Shown here one piece after another: positions 9,355 to 17,967 of a stretch of DNA of 64,000 nt (position 1 is the first letter of the stretch; the number at the start of each line of letters is the position of its first letter). Source of the DNA: a virus; the IMG/VR virus record IMGVR_UViG_3300047469_000197, positions 1-64,000 of that record, one strand, 5' to 3'. The position numbers and the translations under genes are program-made. The notes beneath the pieces are model-generated. The model did no database searches. It worked only from the letters and a program-made list of their open reading frames with translations, and was not told where the DNA came from.

Positions 9355-9924
9355 TCAGCATTTCCCAATGGCGGAGTAGATCGTAACGGCGCGGGGAATA
9401 GCACCACGGCTGGACATTTCCGTTTCCAGCTCGGTTTTACGCTGATTTAGGGTGTTCTCATCCGCCAGATTGGAAATATCGACCTTTGAGAAGATGGACG
9501 CCCGACGCACGCGATCCGTGTTGGGGATGGCAATCAGTGCTTCAAGGTAGTTCTGGATGATGCCCACCAGCTGGGGTGGCACGGTTCCCTTATCCAGATC
9601 GAGGGCGCTAAGCTGCACCAGATACTCAACGGTCAGCGGCCAGCGCATACCCCATGTGTTCTCAATCTCGATCTTGTTATTGATAATGTCGGCATACATC
9701 CAGTCGCCGGTAGCATCGACCACGGCCACCAGCTCCAGATAGTCCTCCGGCAGCGCGATAGACAGGCCGTCCGCTTTCTCGATGCGGAAGTGCGAAACCG
9801 TGCCCGCGCGATCCTGATAGGCCCGCAGCGCCTGAATCAGCAGGTTTTGTAGCTTCTCCGGCTCATTATGCATGAGGGTGATAAAGCGGGTTTTGACGCT
9901 TTCAAGCAGTTCATTCGGGGACAT
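9355..9924 (-). CDS. Tail or head completion protein
   Basis: 189 residues, mainly helical at both ends, with a central hydrophobic SIALPEDYLELVAVVDATGDW stretch. The size and the position at the head of the tube-Sit-baseplate operon fit a tail terminator or completion factor; P1 pmgC lies here by order. It ends four bases inside the tube gene's first ATG. Upstream is a 107 bp gap with a terminator, so its transcript probably starts or continues from there. No catalytic motif is seen. Confidence 0.5.
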   Translation of the reverse strand: MSPNELLESVKTRFITLMHNEPEKLQNLLIQALRAYQDRAGTVSHFRIEKADGLSIALPEDYLELVAVVDATGDWMYADIINNKIEIENTWGMRWPLTVEYLVQLSALDLDKGTVPPQLVGIIQNYLEALIAIPNTDRVRRASIFSKVDISNLADENTLNQRKTELETEMSSRGAIPRAVTIYSAIGKC

Positions 9925-9990
9925 GTGCGCTCCTGATAAATAAGCGCAATGATATGGATAGTTATCTTTCCCTCAGCGGCGGACAAGCAT

Positions 9991-10015
9991 AAAAAAGCCC
10001 CCATAAAGGGGGCTT
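9991..10015 (-). terminator. Rho-independent terminator after the 10032-10526 gene
   Basis: Stem AAGCCCCC/GGGGGCTT with a five-base loop and an A-run at 9991-9996, which is a T-run on the minus strand. It would end the bplB/sheath transcript and separate it from the tail operon below 9924. Confidence 0.85.
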
Positions 10016-10031
10016 GCGCGGGGTAGGTTAG

Positions 10032-10526
10032 TTACTCGATGAAGTTGTACACGATACGCAGGCTAGGGCGCACAAGTGCGGTAACGTCTTCGGTTGAGAG
10101 GTCCGTACCATCGACATAGATTTTGCAGTCGTAAAGGGTAACGGATAACGCATCCGGAGAGATTCCGCCCAGGGATTCAGGTGCTGCCTCAACGGTCACA
10201 TCGAAATATGACTTGTTGTTTACTGCATCACGAATGAACGACAGCATGTCGCCCTTGATGGTTTCCACACACTGGCATGGCATTTCGCCACTGTTGCGGA
10301 TCGGGCCGTGCTGGCTGTATTTCATGCCGTTAGGGCCGTAATCCTCCACATCCTCACGGGTGCGCTCAGGAAACTGCGCAGTACGGATGAGCGCAGACAG
10401 GCTTTCATAGCCCACAATGGAAAGTTTGAACTCCGAGCCGTTAAGCTTTTCACCCATTGATTTGTTCGCGGTGTACTGCGTTTTCAGGTATGCAGCGTTG
10501 CCTACCGCGTTACTATGTCCAGACAT
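10032..10526 (-). CDS. Tube-like tail protein (BplB position)
   Basis: 164 residues, preceded by AGGGGAATCCT. The strand-rich layout (EFKLSIVGYESLSALIRTAQFPE near the start and LRPSLRIVYNFIE-like end) recalls small tube or tube-initiator proteins. The order pmgC-[gap]-bplB-pmgG-21-22-23 of P1 matches this stretch. A role in the baseplate or tube is inferred; the fold has not been checked. A strong terminator follows its stop. Confidence 0.5.
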   Translation of the reverse strand: MSGHSNAVGNAAYLKTQYTANKSMGEKLNGSEFKLSIVGYESLSALIRTAQFPERTREDVEDYGPNGMKYSQHGPIRNSGEMPCQCVETIKGDMLSFIRDAVNNKSYFDVTVEAAPESLGGISPDALSVTLYDCKIYVDGTDLSTEDVTALVRPSLRIVYNFIE

Positions 10527-10539
10527 AGGATTCCCCTAA

Positions 10540-11118
10540 TCAGATAAATAGCCCGGTAATCTCCGAACGGTTTTGAACCGCCATGCCGGAGAGTTGCAGG
10601 GTAACTGTGTTACTGGCGAAATAGCCGTCACTGGTGCGGAGTACGTCAAGGCTGTACGACACGTCCTGAATAACCACGTCAGCCAGCAGGAAGCGGCGCC
10701 CGATGTTCACTGTGCAAACGTAGGGGCGGCGTCCGCCTGGTTCTGTGTCTTTCAGTTCGGGCGACACCATGGCGCACAAAGCACTGATAGCACCGTCTAC
10801 TTCAGTTTTGGCGTCATAAATGGCGATTAAGTCCAGCGGTAAGCTGATTGAGGGCGGTTGCGATCCCTGCCACACCATCAGTGAGTTCCACCGGGTCACG
10901 GACGTGGCAGCAGAAGCCGACTGCGCAATGTTGGCAAGAGATTCAACACCGGCAATGGAACCCGCATTATCACCCTCGAAAGGGCTCGTCCACATCGATG
11001 CAATCTGAAGGCTGGCACCCGGTGCGATATAGCCCACAACGGTGTAGTCCTCAGACGTGATGTAGGCCTTCAGATAAGGACTGACGCCATCAGGACTGAC
11101 TGCCCCAAAATATTCCAT
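10540..11118 (-). CDS. Structural tail protein (PmgG position)
   Basis: 192 residues beginning MEYFGAVSPDGVSPY. It is beta-rich and low in charge, with a GRRFLLADVVIQDVSYSLD segment typical of tail or baseplate strands. No signal peptide or enzyme motif is present. It lies 13 bp upstream of the tube-like gene and 46 bp downstream of gp21, with a GC-rich hairpin in that gap. By order it corresponds to P1 pmgG. The function is otherwise unknown. Confidence 0.5.
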   Translation of the reverse strand: MEYFGAVSPDGVSPYLKAYITSEDYTVVGYIAPGASLQIASMWTSPFEGDNAGSIAGVESLANIAQSASAATSVTRWNSLMVWQGSQPPSISLPLDLIAIYDAKTEVDGAISALCAMVSPELKDTEPGGRRPYVCTVNIGRRFLLADVVIQDVSYSLDVLRTSDGYFASNTVTLQLSGMAVQNRSEITGLFI

Positions 11119-11132
11119 TTAGTCACCTTAAA

Positions 11133-11158
11133 CAGCCACCAGCCGGAGCCGGTGGCTG
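11133..11158 (-). terminator. GC hairpin containing Chi between gp21 and PmgG-like genes
   Basis: CAGCCACC pairs with GGTGGCTG around a ten-base loop; the left arm carries CCACCAGC (11136-11143). No clear T-run follows, so it may attenuate or stabilise the 3' end of the upstream message rather than terminate it. Confidence 0.4.
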
Positions 11159-11164
11159 GTCCCA

Positions 11165-11893
11165 TTACTTGCCCAGGCGCTTGGCGCGGATTTTCATGGA
11201 TTTACCGCGATGCAGCTTCGCCTGTGCCGTGTGTGACTTGCGCTGTGCCAGCTTCAGAGCCATGCGCTGTGCTGCTGTACGGCGGCGCTTTTTGAACGGC
11301 TTGCGGATAGACATCCACTTACCGCCACGCACGACTTTCACCAGCGCTTCGGTCATGGCGTCATCACCGGACAGGGCGAAGGCTGATACCAGAGAGGCGC
11401 GGTCGTCGGCGTCAATCTGTTTCAGCGCAGCCGCCAGCTCATTGGACGCATCATCATCCTCGTCATCGAACATGACGGACACGGTGTCTTCATCAGCGCC
11501 TGCAGCGACCATGAAGTTAGCCATGTTGCTCAACACGTCGTAGTACGCATCCAGCTCAGCCTCGGTAGGCTCATCGACATCATCATCAATGCCTGCCAGC
11601 GACTGGGCGAACCCGTCCAGTGCGTCGTAGCTGGTATCGTCACTGTCGGCCCAGTCAAGCACAGCCTGAGCTGCGTCAGACAGGCCGTCGCTCTTCACGC
11701 TGGCTGCAACGGCTTCAAGGATCATCTGATGAGCCTGTTCAAGAGACAGCTCCTGTTTAGGCTTCTTAACCTGTAACTCTGGCTCAGCTGATGCTTTCGC
11801 ACTTTCCAGCATTGCCGCATCTGGCTTAGCACCCATGCCGTATGCTGCGAGAGCATCGATATTCAGCGCGCCTGCCTGGAAAAACTTACTCAT
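11165..11893 (-). CDS. 21: gp21-like structural protein
   Basis: 242 residues with a strongly two-part charge pattern: residues about 60-180 are acidic (several Asp/Glu runs such as DDEDDDAS) and the last 55 are basic (RKPFKKRRRTAAQRM, KSMKIRAKRLGK). This is unlike a tube or sheath and fits a DNA- or scaffold-related internal protein. It directly precedes the sheath gene, as gene 21 does in P1. AAGGGG lies upstream of its ATG. Confidence 0.6.
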   Translation of the reverse strand: MSKFFQAGALNIDALAAYGMGAKPDAAMLESAKASAEPELQVKKPKQELSLEQAHQMILEAVAASVKSDGLSDAAQAVLDWADSDDTSYDALDGFAQSLAGIDDDVDEPTEAELDAYYDVLSNMANFMVAAGADEDTVSVMFDDEDDDASNELAAALKQIDADDRASLVSAFALSGDDAMTEALVKVVRGGKWMSIRKPFKKRRRTAAQRMALKLAQRKSHTAQAKLHRGKSMKIRAKRLGK

Positions 11894-11903
11894 GGTCTAC
11901 CCC

Positions 11904-13502
11904 TTACTTAATGACTGACGGAACACCCAGCAGGCGACGAGCCGAGCCGGTCGGGCACGCTGCCCATTCAACTTTCCAGTAATCGATCTCCACCTGAGTG
12001 ACTTTCAGCTGGTAAGCAGCTGTGCCGTCAGAATCGACTTCACGTGGCGTAACCAGCGCGCCGGACGCAACGAAGCGATCCAGAACCTTAGTCATTTCAC
12101 GGGTAAGTGATTTTTCGGTGATGTTGTCCGGCTGATGCTTGAGGGTCCGGCCCAGCTGGAAGAAGTAACGGCTGATGGTGTTGAACAGAGACGCCACGTG
12201 CTGGAAGCGCAGATAGTTCTCAGCGCTGTAGGTGGTCAGTGCGTCATCGATAATCATCTTACCGGTGGTGCTTACTGCCACTTTGTTCACGCGCGCGGTG
12301 TACATCGCGTCATAATCCGGCGTGCCGGAACCATCAATAGGCTTGATGTTGGCGCGATTGATCAGGCCGCGATCTTCACCTGCCGGGGAGTAGTGCCAGC
12401 CGCCGACGTCAGTGTTTTTCGCAATGCCTTTCGCTTTCGCGGCGTAAGCCGTACCGGACAGGCCCACAGCCACGCGACCAGTGGTCCACTTGTCTTTGTG
12501 GGTGAATGGGAAGTGATACAGACACACAGAGGTGTAATCAGTGCTCACAAGCCCGGAGTCAGTGGCGCCGGTCAGCGCTTCGGCGTAGGTCAGCGTTGGC
12601 TTAAGGTCAAAGAAGCCATCAATACGACGATCGGAACAGATATCAGCAAGCAGCGTCATTGACGCCGAGCTGTAACAGCCCAGACCGAGAACGGCGGTGT
12701 AGTTCACGTTGGCGTTAGACAGCGCGGTGATAGCCTTGCTGTACTGCGCATCAGTGATATTGCTCTGGTCGCCGTTGGTGCCGCCCACGAAACTTAGCGC
12801 GCTGGTAGCTTCGAACGTCAAAGCACTGGCGGCAGTTGCATCACAGACCGCAGCCAGATAGCCGGAGCGTGATTCAAGCGCGGTTTCGATGTAGTTGGCG
12901 CGCCCCATTGCGTCGACACCTTCAGTGTCGAGAGAAATGGAGATGGTTTCCAGCGTGCTGGTGGTGCCCAGGCTATCTGTCTGGGTCAGCTTCAGGTTGA
13001 AGCGGCCAGTTGCAGACGCATCAGCCGCGAAGGTGATTGCGCGCTTGGTAGACGGATCACCGTCATTCACGTATACCGCCAGGAACTGGCCTTCAGTCAG
13101 TTCAACACCGGCACCATACGTCAATGCAGTGGTGGAGTGGGAGATGGTGATTTTTCCGGCTGAATCCTTCTCGTAGGAGAAGATGATCACCGGGTATTTC
13201 GCATCATCCGCTACCACGCGAACAACGTAACCGTTGGTCTGCTGCACGGCCTCGTAAACGTGACGAATGGACTCAAACTGTGAACCTACGGACGGATGGA
13301 TAGCATCCCCCAGCACATCCAGATAGTTTGCTTTAGAGATTGGCAGCGCCGTAAACGGCTTGCCACGGGCAAAAGTGCCCACACCAGCCCAGATCGACTG
13401 CGCAAGGTTATCACCGGTGGAAAGCGTGCTATCGGCGTTGATAGCCGATACCGCCACCGCTGAAACGTTGGTCAGCGAAAAGGGAATACTGTATTGAGAC
13501 AT
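11904..13502 (-). CDS. 22: Contractile tail sheath protein
   Basis: 532 residues from ATG 13502, chosen because GAGGAA lies nine bases upstream; the longer frame from 13517 has no such site. Sheath features include an early VAVSAINADSTLSTGDN region, a variable beta middle, and a conserved C-terminal third with a SLFNTISRYFFQLGRTLKH segment and KVEWAACPTGSARRL end. Sheath subunits wrap the tail tube and contract on infection. It lies between gp21 and the major capsid gene, as gp22 in P1. Confidence 0.85.
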   Translation of the reverse strand: MSQYSIPFSLTNVSAVAVSAINADSTLSTGDNLAQSIWAGVGTFARGKPFTALPISKANYLDVLGDAIHPSVGSQFESIRHVYEAVQQTNGYVVRVVADDAKYPVIIFSYEKDSAGKITISHSTTALTYGAGVELTEGQFLAVYVNDGDPSTKRAITFAADASATGRFNLKLTQTDSLGTTSTLETISISLDTEGVDAMGRANYIETALESRSGYLAAVCDATAASALTFEATSALSFVGGTNGDQSNITDAQYSKAITALSNANVNYTAVLGLGCYSSASMTLLADICSDRRIDGFFDLKPTLTYAEALTGATDSGLVSTDYTSVCLYHFPFTHKDKWTTGRVAVGLSGTAYAAKAKGIAKNTDVGGWHYSPAGEDRGLINRANIKPIDGSGTPDYDAMYTARVNKVAVSTTGKMIIDDALTTYSAENYLRFQHVASLFNTISRYFFQLGRTLKHQPDNITEKSLTREMTKVLDRFVASGALVTPREVDSDGTAAYQLKVTQVEIDYWKVEWAACPTGSARRLLGVPSVIK

Positions 13503-13519
13503 CAGTATGTTCCTCAATG

Positions 13520-13539
13520 AAGCGCCCCGGAGGGCGCTT
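13520..13539. repeat. GC-rich hairpin between capsid and sheath genes
   Basis: Perfect AAGCGCCC/GGGCGCTT stem with a CGGA tetraloop and no T-run on either strand. Between the highly expressed capsid gene and the sheath gene it may protect the upstream message end or partly terminate. Confidence 0.55.
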
Positions 13540-13564
13540 AGTTACCGGTTAAAGACAGGGGGGG

Positions 13565-15274
13565 TTACGAAGTTGAACCGCTCTCGATCACCAGACCGGT
13601 GCGGAAGTTAATGCCGCCAGCTTTCAGATTGGTGAGGGTCAACAGCGTGAAGTAGTCGCGGCCATTACGTGGGTGGATGCGGTTGATTGCAGATCCCCAC
13701 AGAGTGGTGCGGTTAGTCAGTGCCGGAGTGGTTGGGTGAACGAACGGAACAGCCGGTACAGCATCACCGGTGATGAAGCCCGCTTTGCCCGGATTTTCGT
13801 CGCGGGTGTAGCAGAGCACGTCATAGGTGTTGAAGGTCACGCCTTTAGCGGTGAAGCCGTTACACACGCCAGTTGGCACTTCAAATACCTTGATGCCGTT
13901 GAAGAGGGTGCCCACAAAGTGCACGTATGCCACCTGCGCGTAGTTCTCAGCAGGGGTAAACATGTTGGTCGGCAGCGTCTTGAAGAACAGGGCAGCGTCG
14001 GAGCCGGCGAACATACCGCTTGAGCCGTTGCTCTGGGTGGTTTCGGCGATATCACGGAACACCTGTTGAATCTTCGACTTGAAGATCAGGCTCCAGATAT
14101 CCCAGTTCGTATCCTGCGGAATGGCTACATCGAAAGAGTCAGTTTTCACGCAACGGCGGATCATGATGCGCAGGCGCAGCATGTCTTGTTCGTGAGACAG
14201 GTAGTCTTTCAGCGTGCGGTACTGCAGCGAGTTGAGATCGATACCGAATTCACGCTGCGCATCGTATGCAGCCTGCACGCTATGCTCTGCTGCCAAGGCA
14301 TACTGTGAAGGGTACACAGTCCAGCGCTTCATCTCTTGGTTGATGGTAGGGATCAGGTTTGGTGCTGCTTCGATGTTGATCTCTACTTCAGCCTCAAGCG
14401 CTTCACCAGACGCAGGCGCAACGCCGAAGGTCATGGTGATCTGGCCTTTGGTGTAATCCACAGACGCGGTCAGTGAAACAGTCTCACCGGATGCGTTGGT
14501 GTAGGAGTGCAGCAGGGTGCCTTCGCCGTTATCTTCCGGGGTCATTTCGGTGCCAACGTACAGCACGGTGCGACCTTTACGGATCGGCACATCTACGCCT
14601 TCGAAGTCGGACATTTTGAAGGTGAAAATCTTGGTAACGCCATCGCCTTTCGCCTTCAGCACGTAGTTACGGCGCATTTGCGAGTACTGGCCTACAGACT
14701 GCATATCCAGCTTGTCACCTGCCGCGTAGTCACCGAAGGTGGTGCCTGCAACGTTGATGATTTCGTAGATTTTGGAATGGTCACGCGGTACCGGGATGAA
14801 GGTACATGCATCACCAGTCTGTGCGCCCAGGGCAACAGGCAGGATCATTGCGAGGAAGATAGACTGACGCATGATGCCGTCCTGACCAGACATCACTTCG
14901 CCGTTAACGCTTTCCAGCATGCTGGCGGTGGTCGTCTTCTGGCCGGAGCTTTTTGCGGACTCTACCATCAGGCAGTTTTCCAGCGTCTGGTGAGCCATCG
15001 CCAGGACTTCCGGGCGTGGTGCTTTTTTGTGGGTGTTTGCGTAGTCAGCGATTGCTGCACCCCATGCAGAGACGATCTGGCCGACAGCGTCAGCGTTCAC
15101 GTTCTCAAACAGTGGGTCTTTCATCGCAGCTTCAAGCATTGCTTCACGGCGAAGCGCTGGATTATGGATGTAACCCTTTTCGTTAAACTGCGCGTCATTA
15201 CAGATACGCGTGATGCTTTGAGAACGCTGCGAGATCTCTTTAACCCGCTGCGTGTATTCCTTGGTATCGCTCAT
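13565..15274 (-). CDS. 23: Major capsid protein
   Basis: 569 residues. The N-terminal 110 are helical and charged (KEISQRSQSITRICND), like a scaffold or delta domain, followed by the shell domain with SIFLAMILPVALGAQTGD and a C-terminal AINRIHPRNGRDYFTLLTLTN strand pair. Length, position next to the sheath, and its own upstream leader and promoter-like site support P1 gp23, the main head protein. AAGAGG precedes the ATG. Capsomer fold (HK97 type) is expected from the family rather than seen. Confidence 0.85.
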   Translation of the reverse strand: MSDTKEYTQRVKEISQRSQSITRICNDAQFNEKGYIHNPALRREAMLEAAMKDPLFENVNADAVGQIVSAWGAAIADYANTHKKAPRPEVLAMAHQTLENCLMVESAKSSGQKTTTASMLESVNGEVMSGQDGIMRQSIFLAMILPVALGAQTGDACTFIPVPRDHSKIYEIINVAGTTFGDYAAGDKLDMQSVGQYSQMRRNYVLKAKGDGVTKIFTFKMSDFEGVDVPIRKGRTVLYVGTEMTPEDNGEGTLLHSYTNASGETVSLTASVDYTKGQITMTFGVAPASGEALEAEVEINIEAAPNLIPTINQEMKRWTVYPSQYALAAEHSVQAAYDAQREFGIDLNSLQYRTLKDYLSHEQDMLRLRIMIRRCVKTDSFDVAIPQDTNWDIWSLIFKSKIQQVFRDIAETTQSNGSSGMFAGSDAALFFKTLPTNMFTPAENYAQVAYVHFVGTLFNGIKVFEVPTGVCNGFTAKGVTFNTYDVLCYTRDENPGKAGFITGDAVPAVPFVHPTTPALTNRTTLWGSAINRIHPRNGRDYFTLLTLTNLKAGGINFRTGLVIESGSTS

Positions 15275-15344
15275 AGAAAAAAAGCCTCTTAGGTTTGCTA
15301 ATCGGCTCTGATTCTAAGGAAAGTTACATCTGGTGAAGGTTGAT

Positions 15345-15361
15345 AATTTAGTATCTTTGTT
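15345..15361 (-). promoter_or_regulatory. AAGATACTAAAT element upstream of capsid gene
   Basis: On the minus strand the sequence reads AAAGATACTAAATTATCAA, 71 bases upstream of the capsid ATG and just after a terminator. It is one of about ten copies of the same asymmetric intergenic element in the window (see findings). It could be a repressor operator or part of a late promoter. Confidence 0.55.
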
Positions 15362-15392
15362 AAAAAGAAAAAGGCGCTCAAAGAGCGCCTTT
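15362..15392 (-). terminator. Terminator between o-spanin and capsid genes
   Basis: AAAGGCGCTC pairs with GAGCGCCTTT around AAA. On the minus strand a CTTTTTCTTTTT tail follows, so it would stop transcripts reading out of the spanin genes. Confidence 0.85.
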
Positions 15393-15455
15393 AGGGTGAA
15401 CGTTACTTTAATAAAATCTTTATGCTTGTGAACTCAAGCTGGTCGGATAATACGA

Positions 15456-15472
15456 TTATTTAGTATCTTTTG
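15456..15472 (-). promoter_or_regulatory. AAGATACTAAAT element at the o-spanin stop codon
   Basis: The minus-strand sequence AAAAGATACTAAATAATCG contains the last codons and stop of the o-spanin gene. It matches the element before the capsid gene and lies about 65 bases before the terminator at 15392, so any transcript started here would be very short. It may be coincidence with coding sequence. Confidence 0.35.
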
Positions 15473-15824
15473 CCAGGTTTTTTGAGGCGGCACCCAGTGT
15501 TGCGCCGTTGATGTTGTTCACGCTCATGTTATGGTCATTCACGGTCGCCAGTAACACCCGCGTGCGCTCCACATAATCCGGATAGTCCGCATACCGCTTT
15601 ACGTCGAAATCCGGCATTCTGCACATCCATGCGCTCACCTGTGCGGGCGCCGCCGTCACTTTAACCTGAATATCCGGCGTTGAATTTGCTGATGGCTTGC
15701 TGCTGCACGCTGATAACACCGTCAGGCACAGCATGAGCGGCGCAAGCGTCATCAGCTTGGAGCTTAGCCAGCTTAGCGCGCGCTGCCTCACTGTCGGTCT
15801 GGTATTGCCGTGCTTTGTCTTCAT
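15456..15824 (-). CDS. Rz1-like outer-membrane spanin (o-spanin)
   Basis: 122 residues with a basic N-terminus, a hydrophobic segment and a lipobox LSAC (about residues 37-40), so the mature lipoprotein would start at Cys. About 160 bases of its 5' end overlap the i-spanin gene in another frame, the classic Rz/Rz1 arrangement. Spanins link the inner and outer membranes and fuse them in the final step of lysis. The mature part is longer than lambda Rz1 and not especially Pro-rich. Confidence 0.75.
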   Translation of the reverse strand: MKTKHGNTRPTVRQRALSWLSSKLMTLAPLMLCLTVLSACSSKPSANSTPDIQVKVTAAPAQVSAWMCRMPDFDVKRYADYPDYVERTRVLLATVNDHNMSVNNINGATLGAASKNLAKDTK

Positions 15825-16125
15825 TAGCTTTGTTCTCCTGGTTTAACTTCTCAGTGCGATGCGCGTATTCATCGCGCTCTGTTTCAGCGACGGCCTTATC
15901 GGTCTTTAGCTGCGTCTTCTCCTGCTCAAGGGTGGCTTTGTTAGCTGCGAGAGTGTTTATCTGCTGCGCTTGAGTGATATTGGTCGTGCGCAGGCCTTCT
16001 ATCCACTGCCAGCCCAGAAACAGCGCCAGTGCCAATGCGGCCACCAGCACCATCTCCACTTTCGTGCGTACAGATAACCCCGTGACTTTCGATACAGCGC
16101 CGGTGAGGGTGCCAAGCAGACTCAT
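15661..16125 (-). CDS. Rz-like inner-membrane spanin (i-spanin)
   Basis: 154 residues: one N-terminal membrane segment at about 24-43 (VEMVLVAALALALFLGWQW) followed by a long coiled coil rich in Gln, Lys, Glu and Ala to about 125. This is the standard i-spanin layout. The o-spanin gene starts inside it in another frame. It overlaps the 245-residue gene upstream by ATGA. No endolysin or holin was recognised nearby. Confidence 0.75.
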   Translation of the reverse strand: MSLLGTLTGAVSKVTGLSVRTKVEMVLVAALALALFLGWQWIEGLRTTNITQAQQINTLAANKATLEQEKTQLKTDKAVAETERDEYAHRTEKLNQENKANEDKARQYQTDSEAARAKLAKLQADDACAAHAVPDGVISVQQQAISKFNAGYSG

Positions 16126-16859
16126 GATGATCCCTTTTCGAGGATGGCCAGAACGGTTGCCGGGGTGATGGCGCTTACAGCAGAACCTACCGCTGTGCTG
16201 CTGATTGATGAGTTAATCAGGGCGACAGAAATAGCCTTGTTGAAAGCGTCCTCCGCTTCGGTAGCGCTGGCCTGCGCTGCCGTCCGGCGTGACTCCAGTG
16301 TGTTTATGGCGCTGGTTACGGTCGCCGTCATGGCATCGGCGGCGGTAACTGCCGTTTGCAGCGCGGTGATCTGCTCGTCCGTAAGTGCGATTGCACCGCT
16401 TAAAGAGGTGTTGATAGAAGCCATGGCCGCGACGATCGCGCTGGTTGAAAACGCCTGAAGTGCAGAAACCAGAGCGGCTGGTTCGGTGGCGTCACCAATG
16501 GCTGCGGAGATAACCAGCTCGCTGGCCACAAGGTTGTTTGCGCGGCAGTAGATATCCCAGCCGTTCGTCAGTTGGATAAGCACGGACGGATCCGCGTACT
16601 CGGTGATCATGGCCGCATAGGTGTTTGCATCTTCCGCGGCGTTCGCCAGGTCATCGCTGCAGCTGGCGATCTGGCTTGTGTAGCCGGTCACGGTGGCCGG
16701 GTAAACGACGGTCGAAAGCACAGTGCCGGTGAGCGTATCGCTCAGGCTTGCGGCGAGCGTGGCGGCTTCGTTGGCGCTGGTGGCACTGGCGGGTGTTGTC
16801 AGCCCACCAGCTGCAGCGAGCGCTTTATAGGCATTGAGTTGATAGGTGCTGGAAAGCAT
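16122..16859 (-). CDS. Ala/Ser/Thr-rich tail-associated protein
   Basis: 245 residues, nearly all Ala, Ser, Thr, Ile, Val and Leu, predicted helical with no charge clusters. It lies between the PAAR tip gene and the spanin genes, 2 bp from the PAAR stop, so it is probably co-transcribed with the tip and may be an accessory of the tail or an ejected protein. I do not recognise a family with certainty. It is not a membrane protein in the usual sense because hydrophobic runs are broken by Thr/Asp. Confidence 0.55.
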   Translation of the reverse strand: MLSSTYQLNAYKALAAAGGLTTPASATSANEAATLAASLSDTLTGTVLSTVVYPATVTGYTSQIASCSDDLANAAEDANTYAAMITEYADPSVLIQLTNGWDIYCRANNLVASELVISAAIGDATEPAALVSALQAFSTSAIVAAMASINTSLSGAIALTDEQITALQTAVTAADAMTATVTSAINTLESRRTAAQASATEAEDAFNKAISVALINSSISSTAVGSAVSAITPATVLAILEKGSS

Positions 16860-16861
16860 TG

Positions 16862-17146
16862 TTAACCCACATCAAAAGAGGCATCACCGCTTGTTACGGT
16901 TGAGCCACAGGAAACAGGATCGCCCTCGCAAACAACCGCTTTGCCGCCGATGGTGAACCAGGGGCGGGTAGAAACGGCGTTGCCGGGGTGCGTTGATTTG
17001 CCATCTGTGTGCGCCGGATAAGCGTTGCCTTCCACCAGCGCACCAATGCCGTTAATCGTGAAGAAATCCACGCATTCGGCTGGTGGGCGCGAGGAAAAGC
17101 CGCCGTGCCCGGAACACACAGAGTTTTTCGTGCCTATGCCGGACAT
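16862..17146 (-). CDS. PAAR-motif spike tip protein
   Basis: 94 residues with the PAAR pattern: Gly/Cys/His-rich N-terminus (CSGHGGFSSRPP), a central ALVEGNAYPAHTD and a final KAVVCEGDPVSCGS. Three His/Cys positions could hold the metal at the cone tip. PAAR proteins cap the central spike of contractile tails and pierce the outer membrane. It overlaps the degenerate ATPase gene upstream by 13 bp. Confidence 0.8.
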   Translation of the reverse strand: MSGIGTKNSVCSGHGGFSSRPPAECVDFFTINGIGALVEGNAYPAHTDGKSTHPGNAVSTRPWFTIGGKAVVCEGDPVSCGSTVTSGDASFDVG

Positions 17147-17967
17147 TTGCTCGGTTCCCAGCTGATTGGCATCTGGAAAATCTGTTGGTACGCCTCCGGG
17201 TAATCGCGATATTGGGCGCGCTTCATATTCACGAAGGCAGGGATAACGAGTGGTGACTGGTCGATCCGCGCACGCACGGTGGCGAACTCCGGATCGTGCT
17301 CAAACTGTTGCAGGGCGGTGTTGGTATCGCGACCGATGATAATCAGCTGTTGATGAGGCTGGATGGCTGATTGCAGCAGCAGTAAGAATTCAGGAGTGTA
17401 CTGATGGGCGTTGTCGACAATGATTGTGTGTTCATTGCAGATAATGTCCTGGATATGGTGCACGGGCAGATCGGAGAACGATGCCCAGTGAATACCCCAA
17501 TCGGTGTCTTCGTTTGCCCAGAAACCTGTTTCGGTATGGATACTGAAGAGGCTCCAAGCATCAATCATCAGCCATGAGTTGCTTTTTAACATACTCCGGC
17601 ACTGGCCGAGGGTGTTCCGCTGGGGAGAAATGATAAGCGCACGGTGGTTACGGCGGGCGACGGTACGGTGCAGAGCAAATATCGCCGCTGCGGTGCTTGC
17701 GCCGGTGCCTGGAGCATTCAGGATTAGCACGCGCGGGTTAGTCGCTGCAGCATTGAGCATATGCGCCTGAATTTTGCTGATCGCGAGCCCGCTGCACTTT
17801 CTGGCGAACTCAACTGGCGACTGAATCTCATCACGGAATTTGCTGAGCATCATCTCGCCCAGGTGGCGGGCGCGGTTTATACCAATGTCATCAGGGCTGT
17901 CGGGTGTGGCGCCGGGTAGCAGATTATGGTGAACACTTTCGTAGCATTCTTGCATAGGGGAATCCAT
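17134..17967 (-). CDS. Degenerate terminase-like ATPase domain protein A
   Basis: 277 residues. It aligns by eye with the ATPase domain of this phage's own PacB: a Walker A-like NAPGTGAST (about 73-81) lacking the essential Lys, a Walker B-like IIVDNAHQY with Asn for the catalytic Glu, the following strand LIIIGRDTNT, and an SPLV segment shared with PacB near 240. It ends where the nuclease domain of a terminase would begin. ATP hydrolysis is therefore unlikely. A role in packaging or its control is inferred. No good ribosome site precedes ATG 17967, so the start is uncertain. Confidence 0.6.
   Translation of the reverse strand: MDSPMQECYESVHHNLLPGATPDSPDDIGINRARHLGEMMLSKFRDEIQSPVEFARKCSGLAISKIQAHMLNAAATNPRVLILNAPGTGASTAAAIFALHRTVARRNHRALIISPQRNTLGQCRSMLKSNSWLMIDAWSLFSIHTETGFWANEDTDWGIHWASFSDLPVHHIQDIICNEHTIIVDNAHQYTPEFLLLLQSAIQPHQQLIIIGRDTNTALQQFEHDPEFATVRARIDQSPLVIPAFVNMKRAQYRDYPEAYQQIFQMPISWEPSKCPA

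Noticed and set aside
14507-15292. 261-codon plus-strand open frame
   Set aside because: It is antisense to the capsid gene and arises from its codon bias.
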